A stretch of DNA of 64,000 nt from Persicaria tinctoria (GCA_037127255.1 JBANSL010000002.1:3330001-3394000); one strand, 5' to 3'. Shown: positions 33,156 to 45,625, counted from the stretch's first letter. Notes: generated from the sequence alone by a model not told the origin. Program-made: numbers and translations.

Positions 33156-36100
33156 ATGGCTTTTGCATTAAATGCTCTCGCCAGCAAGCTTAACATGCTG
33201 TCCTCTTCCGATCACTCATCCATTGTCTCTATGAATCTCTTTGTGGCCCTCCTTTGTGGGTGTATTGTGCTTGGCCATCTTTTAGAGGAGAATCGGTGGA
33301 TGAACGAGTCTATTACCGCCTTAATCATTGTGAGTTTAACACTCCACCAGTATGTTGGTTCATTTTTGCTGTATTTTAAACTTTGCGCAATTCTGTTTCA
33401 TGATCTTGAGAAAACAATGTTTCTGTGCAGGGTCTCTGTACTGGAATCGTAATTCTGCTGGTTAGCGGAGGAAAGAGCTCACATCTTTTGGTCTTCAGTG
33501 AAGACCTGTTCTTTATATACCTTCTCCCACCTATCATTTTCAATGCTGGGTATGTCAATCTTCTTTCTGTTAACTTAACAAAGATGATCTTACACTAGCT
33601 CAATAATTGGTTGCAATCCTTTCGCTTGAGACTTTCTTGGGCCTCTTTTATTTGGAATCTGATATTCTGATTCCAAGGCCACATTGTCATCTTGCCAACT
33701 CTCTCGTCTCAAACTGACCTTTATCTCCATTTTTCGCAGATATTCCCAATATCTTATTATGTCTTAGCCAGAGAACTGTTTCCTTTTTTGGTTGATTTTT
33801 ACTTGCTAAAAGCTTTTTTTTTTGCCAGCTTTCAAGTGAAAAAGAAGCAATTCTTCCGCAACTTCATTACGATTATAACATTTGGAGCTCTTGGCACCTT
33901 AATTTCATTCATCATCATATCAATAGGTACTGTTCAGCTACTCTGTGTATTCATTCAACCTGGAGAAGGATGTGATATAGTCCTGCTCTCCATTAGAAGC
34001 TTGTTAATGCTCTACAAACTTTCAATGGCCAGGAATCTGGACTTGTTTTACATTCTCGTGGGAATTGCGGTGGTTCATTGGTTTGCTGATTAATAAGTAT
34101 GGTGGAAATTCTTGCATCACAATGGGCCAAATTTCAACATGAGAACAAGAGATTTTGAATCCTTAATTTCTTATTGCAAAGGAGCGTTTAATGATAGCAT
34201 GCATTCTTGTAATAGAGGAAGAGTTAGAATTACAACAGGCTTGTAACTCTCAAAAAATGTGTATCGCATCTCAGAAGCTTGCACCTGACAGTCCTGACAG
34301 AATACTAGGATATGATTCGTTATTGAAAGAACATGCTTAATATACAGGATTCTGAAAGTTTGAATAGATTAATTGACAATTTACTGATTTCCACCAGAAA
34401 ACCTCTTGGCTGGTTGGAATTTAGGGATGCTCTTGAAAGTATATTCTTAACGAGCTTTTGCATTTTATGGCGCAGGTTCTCTAGCGATCTTTAATAAGTT
34501 TGATATTGGTTCCTTGGAAATGAACGACTATCTTGGTACAACCCCCTTTTTCTTTTGAACTCTCTATTTTATTTTACATTTTGGAAATCAATCTACCATA
34601 ACACATGTTTCCATTTTCCAGCCATTGGGGCAATATTTGCTGCAACAGATTCTGTCTGCACATTGCAGGTGTGTATACATCAAAGCCATGATATTCTGAA
34701 AATATAGAGTTTGGGGCTTTGAATAACGATAATTAATTGTTCTATCTATTGGATCACAGGTGCTTAATCAAGATGAGACACCGCTTCTTTACAGTTTGGT
34801 GTTTGGGGAAGGAGTTGTAAATGATGCCACTTCAGTTGTACTTTTCAATGCGATTCAAAATTTCGATCTCTCAAATATGAATCTCGAGATTATTATGAAA
34901 TTTATGGGCAACTTCCTAGAGTTGTTTTTCACAAGTACTTTGCTTGGTGTTGCAGTAAGTACTCCACTATCTTTATTCTTATTTATTTAGACAATCCAAA
35001 ACCAAATTTGATTATGTTCCTGAAAACTGAATATATATCTATTGTTGCAGACTGGGCTACTTAGTGCATATATCATCAGAAAGCTGTATATGGGAAGGTG
35101 GGCTAGTATTTTCCATTAAAATATTTATCTGGGAATCTTTTTGAATTCTCTGATTTTTGAGAGAAGGAATAGCACTGTTAATTTACTTGGTTATTCAAAG
35201 GACACTGCCAAATTGATAATGATGTGTACTCTATTTATGCTGACACTCCCAGCAGCCTTATCAAGTACTCATTGTTCCCCCTCTTTCTGCATAGGCTTTT
35301 TAACCTTACCAAGGCATTTTAATTTTTATATTACAGGCATTCGACAGACCGTGAAGTTGCTCTCATGATTCTCATGGCTTACCTTTCTTACATGCTTGCT
35401 GAAGTAAGCTCCTCTAAATTCCATTTCCTCTATCATAATCTCCTACTCCTATTATTTCATTCACTGTTGAGTAGCATGCCTTGCGCTGTTTCAAATGAAG
35501 ATTTCATCCTTGTTGGATTTCTTATCCACGTAATAGGAATGATGCCTTGAAAGTTGAAACTGATGCTTATTTGGGGCTCTTCATTGTTTTTTCCATGCAG
35601 CTGTTCTATTTGAGTGGAATCCTTACAGTGTTTTTCTGTGGAATTGTAATGTCCCATTACACATGGCATAACGTAACAGAGAGTTCAAGAACAACTACAA
35701 AGTATGACCTCTTTTAGTCCATTAATAATCTTTAGCTGTTAATACTGTTTCATGCCTTATGTGTAACTTTTCTCTGTTTTCTCTGTTGCTGATTATGATA
35801 ATAAATTTCAGGCACGCATTTGCAACCTTGTCATTTGTTGCCGAGACATTCATTTTTCTATATGTTGGTATGGATGCTTTGGACATTGAGAAGTGGAGAT
35901 TTGTTCATGACAGGTACATTTTGAGTTCTGAAAGACTTATCCTGATATTGCAACGCATAATTTTCTTAACGTTGGGGCGTCAACTTTACTCAAATGAATA
36001 TTCTATTATTTCATGTGTGGCTTATGTTTTTGGCAGTCCTGGAACATTAATTGCTGTGAGTTCTATATTGCTATGTCTGGTAATGGTTGGGCGAGCAGCT

Positions 36101-37299
36101 TTTGTTTTTCCACTATCTACCCTGATCAATTTCTCCAAAAAAACTGGTTCTGAAAAAATAAGCATTAGGCAGCAAGTAAGTTTTTTGTTCTTTCTCATGT
36201 TAATTGTCCTATTTTTTTAGAAGATTTTTTTTTTGTCTTTTAATGCCTAAATAATGCTTATAAACAATTTATTCTGTCTGATTTATCTTTATCTTTATCT
36301 AGATCATTATATGGTGGGCTGGTCTGATGAGAGGTGCTGTTTCCATGGCTCTTGCTTATAATCAGGTTAGCTTTGAGATTATTTATTTATTTTATATAAT
36401 TGTCAGTCCGATAATAGGGATTCTGATGTTGATGTAGATACAGTTTGAGTTACTACTAATTACTAGTAAATGTGTTGGGGTGATCAATTTATTGAATCAA
36501 TTCTTTTTACGTGCTCTGCAGTTCACGAGGTCAGGGCATACACATCTGCGTGGGAATGCAATTATGATTACAAGCACAATTTCTGTTGTCCTTGTCAGCA
36601 CAGTGGTGAGATATATATACCAGTAGTCTACCTTCTGCTTGAAATGGATTATTGCTATTTGTGATAAATTTATATGTAGATTTTCACGTTCTCTATTCTT
36701 GAATTGCTCTTAATGACTGGTATTTCAGCATAACAATAATTTGAAAAATTATAACACCTTGGCATCTCATATGAACGGAAACCTATCGTTTCTTGAATTC
36801 ACTAGGAAATTTGACGTTTTTGATAAATTTGTTGCAGTGCTTTCATAAAAGCTGATGTAGCATATATATATTGAACATTTGTATTGGAATCCACTTAATT
36901 TTGGAGGCTCAGCCACTAAGCAAGTAACTTCTGCAATGATTCTTGTATTTGCAGGTGTTTGGTTTACTGACAAAACCTCTCATAAGGCTTTTGCTCCCTA
37001 TATCGAGGAGCATCTCGGCTGCCAGTATATCATCAGAATTTGATAGCACAAAATCTCTTGGGTTGCCATTCCTTGATCTCCAGCAGGAGTGTGAAGCCGA
37101 AGGCAGCCAAGCGCCAAATGGGGTTGCTCGCCCTCCCAGCCTCCGCATGCTCCTCACCGCCCCAACTACAGTCCACCATTACTGGAGAAAATTTGATAAT
37201 GCCTTTATGCGTCCTATGTTTGGTGGGCGGGGGTTTGTTCCATTTGATGCAGGCTCGCCCGCTGAAGGGAACACCCAAAATCCGCAAGAGTTGACATGA
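33156..37299 (+). CDS. NHX1: vacuolar Na+(K+)/H+ antiporter, NHX1 type
   Basis: Fourteen coding exons: 33156-33329, 33431-33549, 33829-33926, 34476-34535, 34622-34668, 34760-34954, 35051-35097, 35337-35403, 35601-35701, 35812-35913, 36037-36175, 36303-36365, 36522-36605, 36955-37299; 546 aa against 538 for Arabidopsis NHX1. The start gives MAFALNALASKLNML, the usual short N-terminus. The protein exchanges cytosolic Na+ or K+ for vacuolar H+, affecting salt tolerance, K+ storage, turgor and pH. Seen: amiloride-binding LFFIYLLPPI (84-93), the NHX signature AATDSVCTLQ (157-166), the GEGVVND motif with the ion-binding pair Asn187-Asp188, GLMRGAVSMA (390-399) and many hydrophobic membrane segments. 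The C-terminal tail (from about 450) is hydrophilic and ends NPQELT. All exons are in phase and nothing is broken. NHX1 versus NHX2-4 is not resolved. Confidence 0.96.
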
Positions 37300-38020
37300 T
37301 GGAAGCTGTAAATAGACCATCTTTTTGCTAGTATTGATGGCATGGAAAGGCTCACGTCTTCGGCCGTTTTCAGCACATCAGTGTGCTGAAAGGATCTCGT
37401 GTCGTGTCGGACACATCTTGAACGTAACTATAAATATCTCTTGGGTCATGTAAATTACAAGTTTAGAAGCCGGATTTCAGACCGTATGTTATTGACCCAA
37501 AAGGCCAACAAAAAGGGATGTTTTGGGGTTTAGTAGGTAAAATTTGGGGGATTTAAGTTAATTTAAGGGCTCATCTCATTTCACCCTGGAAGTGAGTGGT
37601 CATGTTAATGAAACAGGGTTTCTTGCTTGTGTTCCTCTCAACCTCTGGTGAGTGGAGTTGTTGCACTTGCACATTTTGGTAGGGAAGGAGGAAATCTTCA
37701 ATAATGGAAAAGATTAGGTTGTCTTATATTTGTATTTTGGGTCTTTCTAAAGTATCCTCTCAACTACTTGTTCGAGGATGTGATGCGTACAGCTTGTCAG
37801 TTGTTGATGATCATATAATAAGCTTCTCTACAATCCACTCTTGTACCTATAATTTCAGCGTCATACGTATCTGATCGTAGTTGTAGGACATGTTTTTTTC
37901 TCTGATGTGAACTAGCAATCTAGCATGCATTCATTCACATCTTTACCGGTTAAGTTTAACATACAATGAGGGAGACCGAGAGTCGAAACAAAACCATGTG
38001 ATATACTGATTTTGAGGGAG
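37300..38020 (+). other. 3' flank/UTR of NHX
   Basis: No coding signal. The first 550 bp probably hold the 3'UTR of the antiporter. Confidence 0.5.
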
Positions 38021-38085
38021 GTATCACTTGATATCAAGATATAACCCGATATCTTGATATCCAGGTATCGATACCAAACGGCCCC
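38021..38085. repeat. short GATATC-type repeat
   Basis: Contains ATATC/GATAT palindromes resembling the 29.9-kb array, next to a CCAAACGGCCCC end motif. Likely a fragment of the same palindromic family. Confidence 0.55.
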
Positions 38086-38977
38086 TATGGAGTTTCTATC
38101 TTCATATGCTAATATCAGACTACCAGAGAATGAATCAAAATGCATATTTCTTTCTGTACAATAAACGATATGTCTGCTTCTAATGTAGCTTGACGTTCAA
38201 TGACAAAACTCTCCCAGTTATGTCTTTATCAGTGAAAACTTAGTTTCTAATGCAAATCATCCTATTGAAAACACCGAAGGATATCCTTGGTTGGTTGGCT
38301 GGGGGTTGGAACAACTGGGAGAGTTTTAGTTTTATAGTTTACACAATTTTTACATAATACAGTGAAATAATAGTAACAAACATTTTATAACGAGACGTTA
38401 CGTATATCTAAATCATCCTCGTTTGGCGACAAGAAGTCATTGAAAATGTCGAAAATGCACGAGCAGAATGGTTACAGATGCAACCGTAGCAAAAACATCT
38501 AAGGGGTTTGTACATGAATTCATTTCCAAGTTATAATCGAAGGCATGAATAACTTGTCTGAAAATTATTCGACAAAACCAACCAGCTTGCATACAACAAT
38601 CAGCTACATACCTGGCAATTAGCACTCCATATGATGTAAATTGTAAAATGCTCTCCATGAAACTAACCATTTGTCCATGCTTTTTGCGTGCATATGATCC
38701 CAAGCCTCCTATGGCTCCTACTTTTGGGACTTTATTCCTTTATCAATCTGTATTGCTATGTATCAACAAAAACTTCTGGACTTCACACAGCTTTGCTATT
38801 TCATAGCTACAAATTATATACAGTATATCTGTATATGCAAGATATTGTCTAGCAAGAAGAGAAGGGGGAACCATGGATGGTCCTTTTCACTACTTCGTTA
38901 TGCCTCAGTGGTAGAGAAGAGATACCTCTACTATACCAGGAGGTAATATTGAGCTTCTTTTTTCGTTTTTTTTTTTG
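38086..38977. other. 3' flank of the VAP gene, no gene
   Basis: Region between NHX and the VAP stop codon, with convergent transcription on both sides. The minus-strand frame at 38437-38703 has no recognisable domain. The 3'UTR of VAP probably occupies part of it. Confidence 0.5.
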
Positions 38978-41900
38978 TCAAGGATGTAAACGGTATCCTA
39001 TCACAATGCTGATGACCGCCACGAGCCACAGAAATAAGGGAGGAAATCCTTCATGGACTGCTTTCTGGACTCTGTGAGCTCTCAAGAGGGCCTGAAAATC
39101 CATGTCCAATTCAAACAATGTCATCACTATGATCACGAAGGTTACTAAATTCAGAGTACTCCTGAATACATTATGAGCTTCATGTAAAAGTCAAGTTTAT
39201 TATGTTATTGAATACAATTTAGAATTGAATCAAGATGAAGATTGCATGCTTTTAGTTACAACTAAAGCATTTACTACTTTGATCAAAGTGTTTTCTTTCA
39301 GAATCTTGACAGGGCATAAGAAAAAAATATGTTGATGTTCTTAACAAACAAGCCAACAAGAGGTTGTGCAACTGGAACAGCAACCAATATCCAACAAAGA
39401 TATCAGGAAGTTTGGGCAAGTGATGCCCCAAGAGGATTGATTATTATTGATAACATTAAAACAACAGCATTATGACCATGTGTGTTACACAAACAAGCTG
39501 CTACAATATGATGCATCAAATAGAATTTTGGCTTATAAATAGTAACTTTACCAGTTCTTGCTGTATAAATTCTCTTTCTTGAGTAGTTGATCTCCTTTCT
39601 TCTACAAGTTTGGATATATTCTTCTCAGCCTGCAAGACCATTAAAGATTATTAAGCTTGTTGGACAATCAGAGTTAAGGCAGAGATGAAACCAGATACTA
39701 AACAAATGCTGTACGAAATTGAACTAAACCATCTGCCTGAAAGCAGAATATGCAGACATCTCAAATCCTCGATAATTATAAAATTTTACCAGATAAAAAA
39801 ATTTACGTGGAAAGTCAACTGACCTGGCCAAATTTTGATTCTAGTTCAAGCAGCTTTGATTTCAGCACTTCGATATCTTGTGCTAAACTAAGATCCTCTA
39901 CATCCTTTTTCATTGTCGGATTTGCTTCCTTCACTGGTGTTGCTACTACTTTATCTACTGATTTTGATTCCACAACTTTAATTGGTGAGGATTCCACATC
40001 CTTCACGGTCACTGGTGCCTCCTTTTTCAGCTCAACATCCTTTGCTAATCTATGATCCTTTGCATCTTTCATCATGGTTGGCGCTGTTCCCTTTCCTTGT
40101 CTTGCTTCTAATTTGTCCAATAAGTTTGATTCCACGAATTTAATAGGTGGGGACTCCACATCCTTCACAGCCGCTGGCTCTTCCTTTGCCAGCTCAACAT
40201 CGTTAATTGATCTCAGATCCTTTGCATCCTTGATCGTTCTTGGTTCTATCCCACCCACTGATGTTGCTTCTAATTTGGTCATTGGGTTTGATTCCATAAC
40301 TTCAATTGGAGGTGACTCCACATCCATCTTGTTCATTGGCTCTGCTTCCTCTGTCAACTCAACATCTTTCACTGATCTAAGATCCATTGCATCCGATATA
40401 ACAGTTGGTTTTGTTTCCTTCACCAGTCTTGCTTCCAATTTGTTCTCGGAATCTGATTCCACAGCTTTAATTGGCTTGGCAGCCCTTGTCAGCTCTGATT
40501 CAGCGCTCTTCTCTGTTTCCGGTTTGACATCTGCAATTGGCTTTTCTACACCTTTGTTTGCTACTTTTAGTTCTTTAGCATGCTCCACATCCCTCATGGT
40601 CACTGACTTGGCAGCCTCTGTCAGTTCTGAATCAGTGCTCTTCACTGCTTCTGGCTTGACATCTGCAACTGGCTTTTCTACCTCTTTGTTTGCTATTTTT
40701 ATTTCATTAGCATGCTCCACATCCTGATGCATTGAGAGAGAATCAAGTGATTAAAGCTCCGGTGCTAGTAGCTATCCAAATATGGAGTAGCGTTGGGCCA
40801 ATTTTACCCAAATGCTGACAGACTATGCACATAGATCAGTCAGGAACAGATTTCTGCAAACTCTTGGGTATTCCATGATTATAATTATTCAAGGAAGAAG
40901 TTGATTTAAAACACTAAAGAAATTGCTTAATCAAAATAAAACAAATGCTTTGACAGGGACTGGCCTAATAATGTGAAAACGTCTTATTTCATCCTCCACC
41001 TTCACTCCAACAGGTGGTTGCTAGAGGAAAACATTACTGATGATAAATAATGTCAAAATTTCCTAATACATCCTCTAATTTGCCTTCACAAGCATATCTA
41101 CCAATGAATCACATGCTAGATTCAATAATGTGAGACACCGTAGGTAGTGCAAATACCATTTAAATGATGATCAAATGCTTCCTGTGTAGTTGACTAATGG
41201 TAGAGCATGTTGGTTGCTTAAAAAATACATCTGACTGGTGGAATTGATTAGAAAAATATTTTGCTTACCAAATGATGTGAAGAGTATCTTTCTGTCCTGC
41301 TGAACATTCCATCATCTACAATTGGGTCTTCAACAGGTGGTACCAACTTAAATTTTGGATGCATTGGTGACAACTCCGGTGAGTGGGGTGGGCTAACTAA
41401 GATCACTTTCAATTTTCTCTCTTCAATATATTTCCCATCATCTTTAGAGAACTATCAGCACAAAGAAGAAGAAATAAACGTATATGACTAAGTACTTAAT
41501 TTCAAAAGTCAGCTGGCTATAAGGACTATACCATATACGATGTTACATCATCCTGCACTGTCCCAGCTGTGACAATTGTGCTCTGAATCAAAAATTTGTC
41601 CTTGCAAACCAAATCAGTTGGAGGTGTTCGTTGAGATTGCATAATGACTGCATGTTTGCATCAGTAGAATAAGTAATGATGATACAGCAAGTAAATCCAC
41701 ATCTCCAAGGGGAGATATACAGTGCAGGCTGAAACCTCTGTCAACATAATAGCTTTACAGTTCTGGAAAGAAAGTCCTGGCTATCTTGGAGCGCTACAAA
41801 AAAATCTGCCTCAACCATCATCCCACACAACCAAGAGAATGGAAGAGGGGGAAAAACTATATCCTCCCCAAAGGAAGGAAAGGAAACTAGCACTCCAAAT

Positions 41901-42692
41901 AACATAGTAGTAGCAAGTAGAGTAGTGATGTAAGAATAGATGTCATAGGTACTCATTTGCTTCATGTTCTAATGAATAACTTTAATCTCTCTCTCTTTTT
42001 TTTAATCTTTGAAGTTCATCCGGAAAGCGAATCAGGGCTTCAGGTGATCCCTCAACAAAGTTAGCATCTCAATATGCTTCAAAAAGGTATTTTTGCAATG
42101 TAAAAGTTATAAAATCAAAAGTTTCTTTTGGCAGACAACTTAAGGGCATTACCTACAAAATCAAAAGTTTCTTTTGGCAGAACAACGCCAACATTTGGCT
42201 GCACACAGTACTTCTTGGGTGATGTAGTCTTAACCTGCAATATAAGGATCCTCCCAACTGGAGACTTACAAAGCTAATATAATTAAATGCATAATATTCA
42301 ACAATACAAGCCACACCTTGAATGCAACATGTTGATCAGTCTTGTTGATAAGTCGAACATTACAAGTGCTTTGTTTCATTACTTCAACTGTTCAAAATCA
42401 AAAGACAAGGAATTAGAATAACAATGGATCAAGTCTGTGAAGTGTGAAGTACTAGTGTATTACAAATATGATTTAGAAACAATAGTCTAGAACAAAACAG
42501 AAAAACCTCAATCAATTTGTGCTTAGCCAAAGTAGACATCAACAGAATGACTAAAAAATGCAGCTGAGTGCTAAATGTCGCACAGACTCATCAATCTGTC
42601 ATATATAATGACTAAGAAAAATCTCATATTGGATAAAACTCACATATAAATTTCAGTTGATTAGAAGGCTGAATTTCTAGCAACTGGCTCAT
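38978..42692 (-). CDS. VAP27-2: VAP27-2-type vesicle-associated membrane protein (MSP domain)
   Basis: Eight minus-strand exons: 42644-42692, 42317-42387, 42153-42234, 41532-41647, 41269-41451, 39824-40723, 39552-39629, 38978-39091; 530 aa. VAPs sit in the ER membrane and tether it to the plasma membrane, endosomes or actin through an MSP domain that binds FFAT-like motifs. The MSP domain occupies about 1-125 (CNVRLINKTDQHVAFKVKTT, then KKYCVQPN and CKDKFLIQST). The usual Arg of YCVRPN is Gln here. A Ser/Pro region around 145-165 (SPPHSPELSPMHPKF) precedes a 300-residue exon (168-467) of Lys/Glu/Val repeats, then a coiled coil (about 445-493) and a C-terminal anchor (GFPPLFLWLVAVISIVIGY). The long linker before the coiled coil matches Arabidopsis VAP27-2 (At1g08820, about 386 aa), but this one is far longer because of the repeats. 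Leader exons lie upstream on 42700-43470. Confidence 0.92.
39860..40723 (-). repeat. in-frame coding repeats of the VAP linker
   Basis: Two classes sit in the 900-bp exon. Class A is about 43-44 residues, twice, each starting DVEHA(N/K)E (168-211, 212-254). Class B is about 54-55 residues, three copies and a partial fourth, each starting (V/M)ESxxxxKLEA or similar and containing DVE(S/L) (255-309, 310-363, 364-417, 418-452). All are highly charged and probably disordered or helical. Confidence 0.85.
42111..42181 (-). repeat. 25-bp duplication of exon end into intron
   Basis: The 25 bp at 42157-42181, inside VAP exon 3 near its donor, recur exactly at 42111-42135 in the following intron. The intronic copy is not followed by a GT donor. 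Confidence 0.85.
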
Positions 42693-44044
42693 GATGCTTC
42701 CGAATAACCACGATCCGCTTCTTTCAGGTTGCAAAAACTAGAGCAGAAAACACTCGATTTGATATATCCTGCAACGATCTAGCTCGAAATTATTTAGCAG
42801 TAAGAAGTTTTCTGAATCTCACAACCGGTAACACGAACTCGACAACAATCTGAATGAAACACATTACACAAGACAAAAGAAGGATAATATTAAGTCCAGA
42901 TTAGCATGAGGAGAGGGGGAGAGTGAGATTGTGAGAAGACTAATCGCAAGGAGACTTTCGATTAGAATAATACCAAAAAAAATTGACTAAGCGAACTCTA
43001 CACGACGACTACACCAGCCAGAGTGAGGTCAGCATGAAGAGTCAAGATCACGAAATGATCAATTCAACAACCAAAGGAACGATTCGCCGGTAATTTCAAG
43101 CCATACTAGTTCTCTTTCGAACACTCGGGAACATTGCTGATCGATTCAGAATACAAGAGAAGATGATTGCAAGGAAGAAGTTGAAAATCAAACTCACGTT
43201 GACTATAAATTTCACTTAAAAACTCAGATTCACGGCCTCGACGCCATTCAATCGCACGCAGGAACAAATGGAAGAAGAGTGCTGAAGTTGAGAATTGAAC
43301 TGCGTGAGAATCGAAGGGAGATTTTTTGATTTCTGTTTTACACGGAACGGAAAGGTAATTTCAGCACATCGATGAATTCCTAGTGTAACGGAACGTCGCC
43401 ATTTCTGATCGAATCGTAATCGCAGAGACCGAGAGCAAGGTGTTTACCGGTGGTCGAGAAGGCAAATCCGGCGGCAGATGGAGGTGGGAGAGAATGAGAG
43501 ATGTGGAAGTTGGGAGGGAGTTTCGAGGTTGGTTGAAGACACGCTTACTTTTGCGGAAGCGTGTGGGTTTTGGGGCGGTGGGTGTGGGTCAACAAACATG
43601 ATTTCTGTAAAAACTACACAAACTTACTTTTCCAGCAAGTCCCTATTAAACTCACCCTTTATCACCCGCCACAATATACAGTTTAACAAGGCTTATACTC
43701 CGAGAGGTGATATATATAATCACACGGAATGGATTTTAGATCCGTTTAAACCTCAACTTGACACGTATATAATATTAAATATGTTTGATATTAATAAATT
43801 AATGAATGAATTAAATATTATATTATATAAGCAATGGATCATTTTTAATGAGTTGAAGCTTAATTTTTTTTTAAAAAAAAACGAACGGATCACATATATG
43901 TCCGTGTATTTATTTTATTTATTTATTTTCAAAAATTGTAAGCTTGCATTTTCTACATAAAAAACACACAAATGAATCATAGATCCGTTATTTATATTGA
44001 ACTTTGATTCATTCGTTACTTTTTTAATGATCAAAATCCACCAT
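42693..44044. promoter_or_regulatory. VAP leader and promoter side of the divergent VAP/SCD2 intergenic region
   Basis: The leader of the minus-strand VAP gene extends from 42693 to perhaps 43480 and may contain a leader intron. The plus-strand 160-codon frame at 43478-43960 has AT-driven composition (Ile/Asn/Leu/Lys/Phe-rich) in its second half and is not called. Confidence 0.5.
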
Positions 44045-44639
44045 ATCATACTCCGTATTTTTTTAAAAGGGTAATTGCAGAACCATCCCTTTATTTAGAT
44101 TTTTTTCCCTAGATAATCACCCATCATTTTGAAAATAGGATATAATCACTTTGTACTCGCTTTTGGCCCTAACATAATTGACTTATGGCATTATTCGACC
44201 CAAGTGAGTCGAGCATTGCTTTTCACATTTAGCTCACTTATAATTGACTCGATCTTTTTCCGAGTATCTCGACTCAAGCTCATTTATTTACTAATCAGAA
44301 CAAGTATGGTCACACCTTTAAACTCGATACAAAGCTTGGGTCACTCTACATATTCAAGCTCAAATTTACAAAATTTTATTGAAGTTACTATGTAAAAGGC
44401 AAGCAAGGTTGTTTAATACTCTAAAAAAAACTTGAGTCAATTATAAGCGAGCTGAATGTGAATAAGCAATGCTCAACTCATTTGGGTCGAATAATGCCAT
44501 AAGTCACTTATGCTAGGGCCAAAAGCTAGTACAAAGTGATTATATCCTATTTTCAAAACGATGGGCGATTATGTGAAAAAAGTCTAAATAAAGGGACGGT
44601 TTTGCAATTACCCTTCTAAAAAAATACGGAGTATGATAT
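44045..44639. mobile_element. foldback (MULE-like) element in divergent promoter
   Basis: About 595 bp with inverted repeats of roughly 180 bp at each end. The left starts ATCATACTCCGTATTT with GGGTAATTGCAG just inside; the right ends with the inverse (GCAATTACCC then ATACGGAGTATGAT). Long TIRs suggest a MULE-derived element. No clear target duplication was seen because the AT-rich flanks are themselves inverted. Subterminal sequence contains GAGTCGAGC-type motifs. Confidence 0.7.
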
Positions 44640-44760
44640 TTGTTGATTTGTTCCCTCTCCACGCCATTACAAGTTTACAACTTCTCTCTGAAATCGACAC
44701 CTGCAACTTTCAAACCCAAAAGCGCCTGAACTTTCGTAGAGGTGCCCCGATTTAGCAAAA

Positions 44761-44946
44761 ATGGCGACGACGAGAGAAACGAGGAGCAAGAACAAGAAGG
44801 AGTCCTCGAAATCAATGATCAAAATCCAACATATCTCCAGTTCGATGTACACGAGACATCCTCTCTCCGTCTCGTTTCTCTATCCAATTCGTTCCTGGCA
44901 TCGGAGGATAAACCCTAGCTTTTCTTTCCGAGTTGCTCTGGCATGA
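44761..44946 (+). CDS. upstream ORF in the SCD2 leader
   Basis: Encodes 61 aa beginning MATTRETRSKNKKES. It lies wholly within the inferred leader exon of the SCD2-like gene and ends 14 bases before its splice donor. The basic start could be chance. The favourable ATG context (A at -3, G at +4) means ribosomes should initiate here, which would reduce translation of the main frame. No homology is recognised. Confidence 0.35.
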   Translation: MATTRETRSKNKKESSKSMIKIQHISSSMYTRHPLSVSFLYPIRSWHRRINPSFSFRVALA

Positions 44947-45529
44947 ATTCAATCTTATCAGGTTGGTTCTCTTATAGTTTTGCTACTTATGGACATGGTC
45001 CACATGTATACCTTGGAGTATAAACCCTAGGACTCTAGGAGTGGTTCTCTTGAATGTGCATTGTATTTGCATTTAACGGTATCAGTATTTTGTGTACGTT
45101 ATGCCGTGTTTCACCGATTTCAATCTCGAATTGCATTTGTTCCTCTGAAATCTCCATTACTTATTACAAATGTGTTAATGTGTCATACCTTGTATTTACA
45201 TTATAATTGACAATGCCAAAGGTGGTGTGTATGGTATAATCATATAAATTTGCGCAAGTAAAATGTTATAGTAAAGTGGAGAAGTTTTGCAAAAATCTAC
45301 GTTATTTGGAAGGATTTGTCTAATGTGTACTTTCAGTCCTTTTCAAATTCTCAACATGTGATTTTGAAAACCATTGTATTTGAGTGTTATCATGGCTATT
45401 ATATTTGTAATTTTGAAAGTTGGTGTAGATATTAATATGTTACCACTATCAAGAACAGGATGGATGTAATTTTGAAAACTTGGATAAAAATGGTAATGGT
45501 ATCACTTAATGATGGCAGAGCACTGAACC

Positions 45530-45625
45530 CGGAGGGGAGGTGATTTGGTTAGAGTCTCTCACCCTCTTAACAAGTGGTCTCAAGTTAAACCTTTGGAATG
45601 GAAAACCAATGCTTGTTTTTTTTAA
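45530..45625 (+). mobile_element. tRNA-derived SINE remnant
   Basis: GATTTGGTTAGAGTCTC resembles a polymerase III A box and GGTCTCAAGTTAAACC a degenerate B box, about 33 bp downstream. A T-run follows. No target duplication was identified. It lies in the SCD2 leader intron. Confidence 0.5.

Noticed and set aside
40074..40727. 217-codon plus-strand Ser/Thr-rich ORF
   Set aside because: Antisense of the VAP repeat exon; it exists only because the sense exon is biased in codons and long.
43478..43960. 160-codon plus-strand ORF next to the VAP leader
   Set aside because: It starts in leader DNA and runs through AT-rich sequence with Ile/Asn/Leu/Lys/Phe bias; no domain or splice context.
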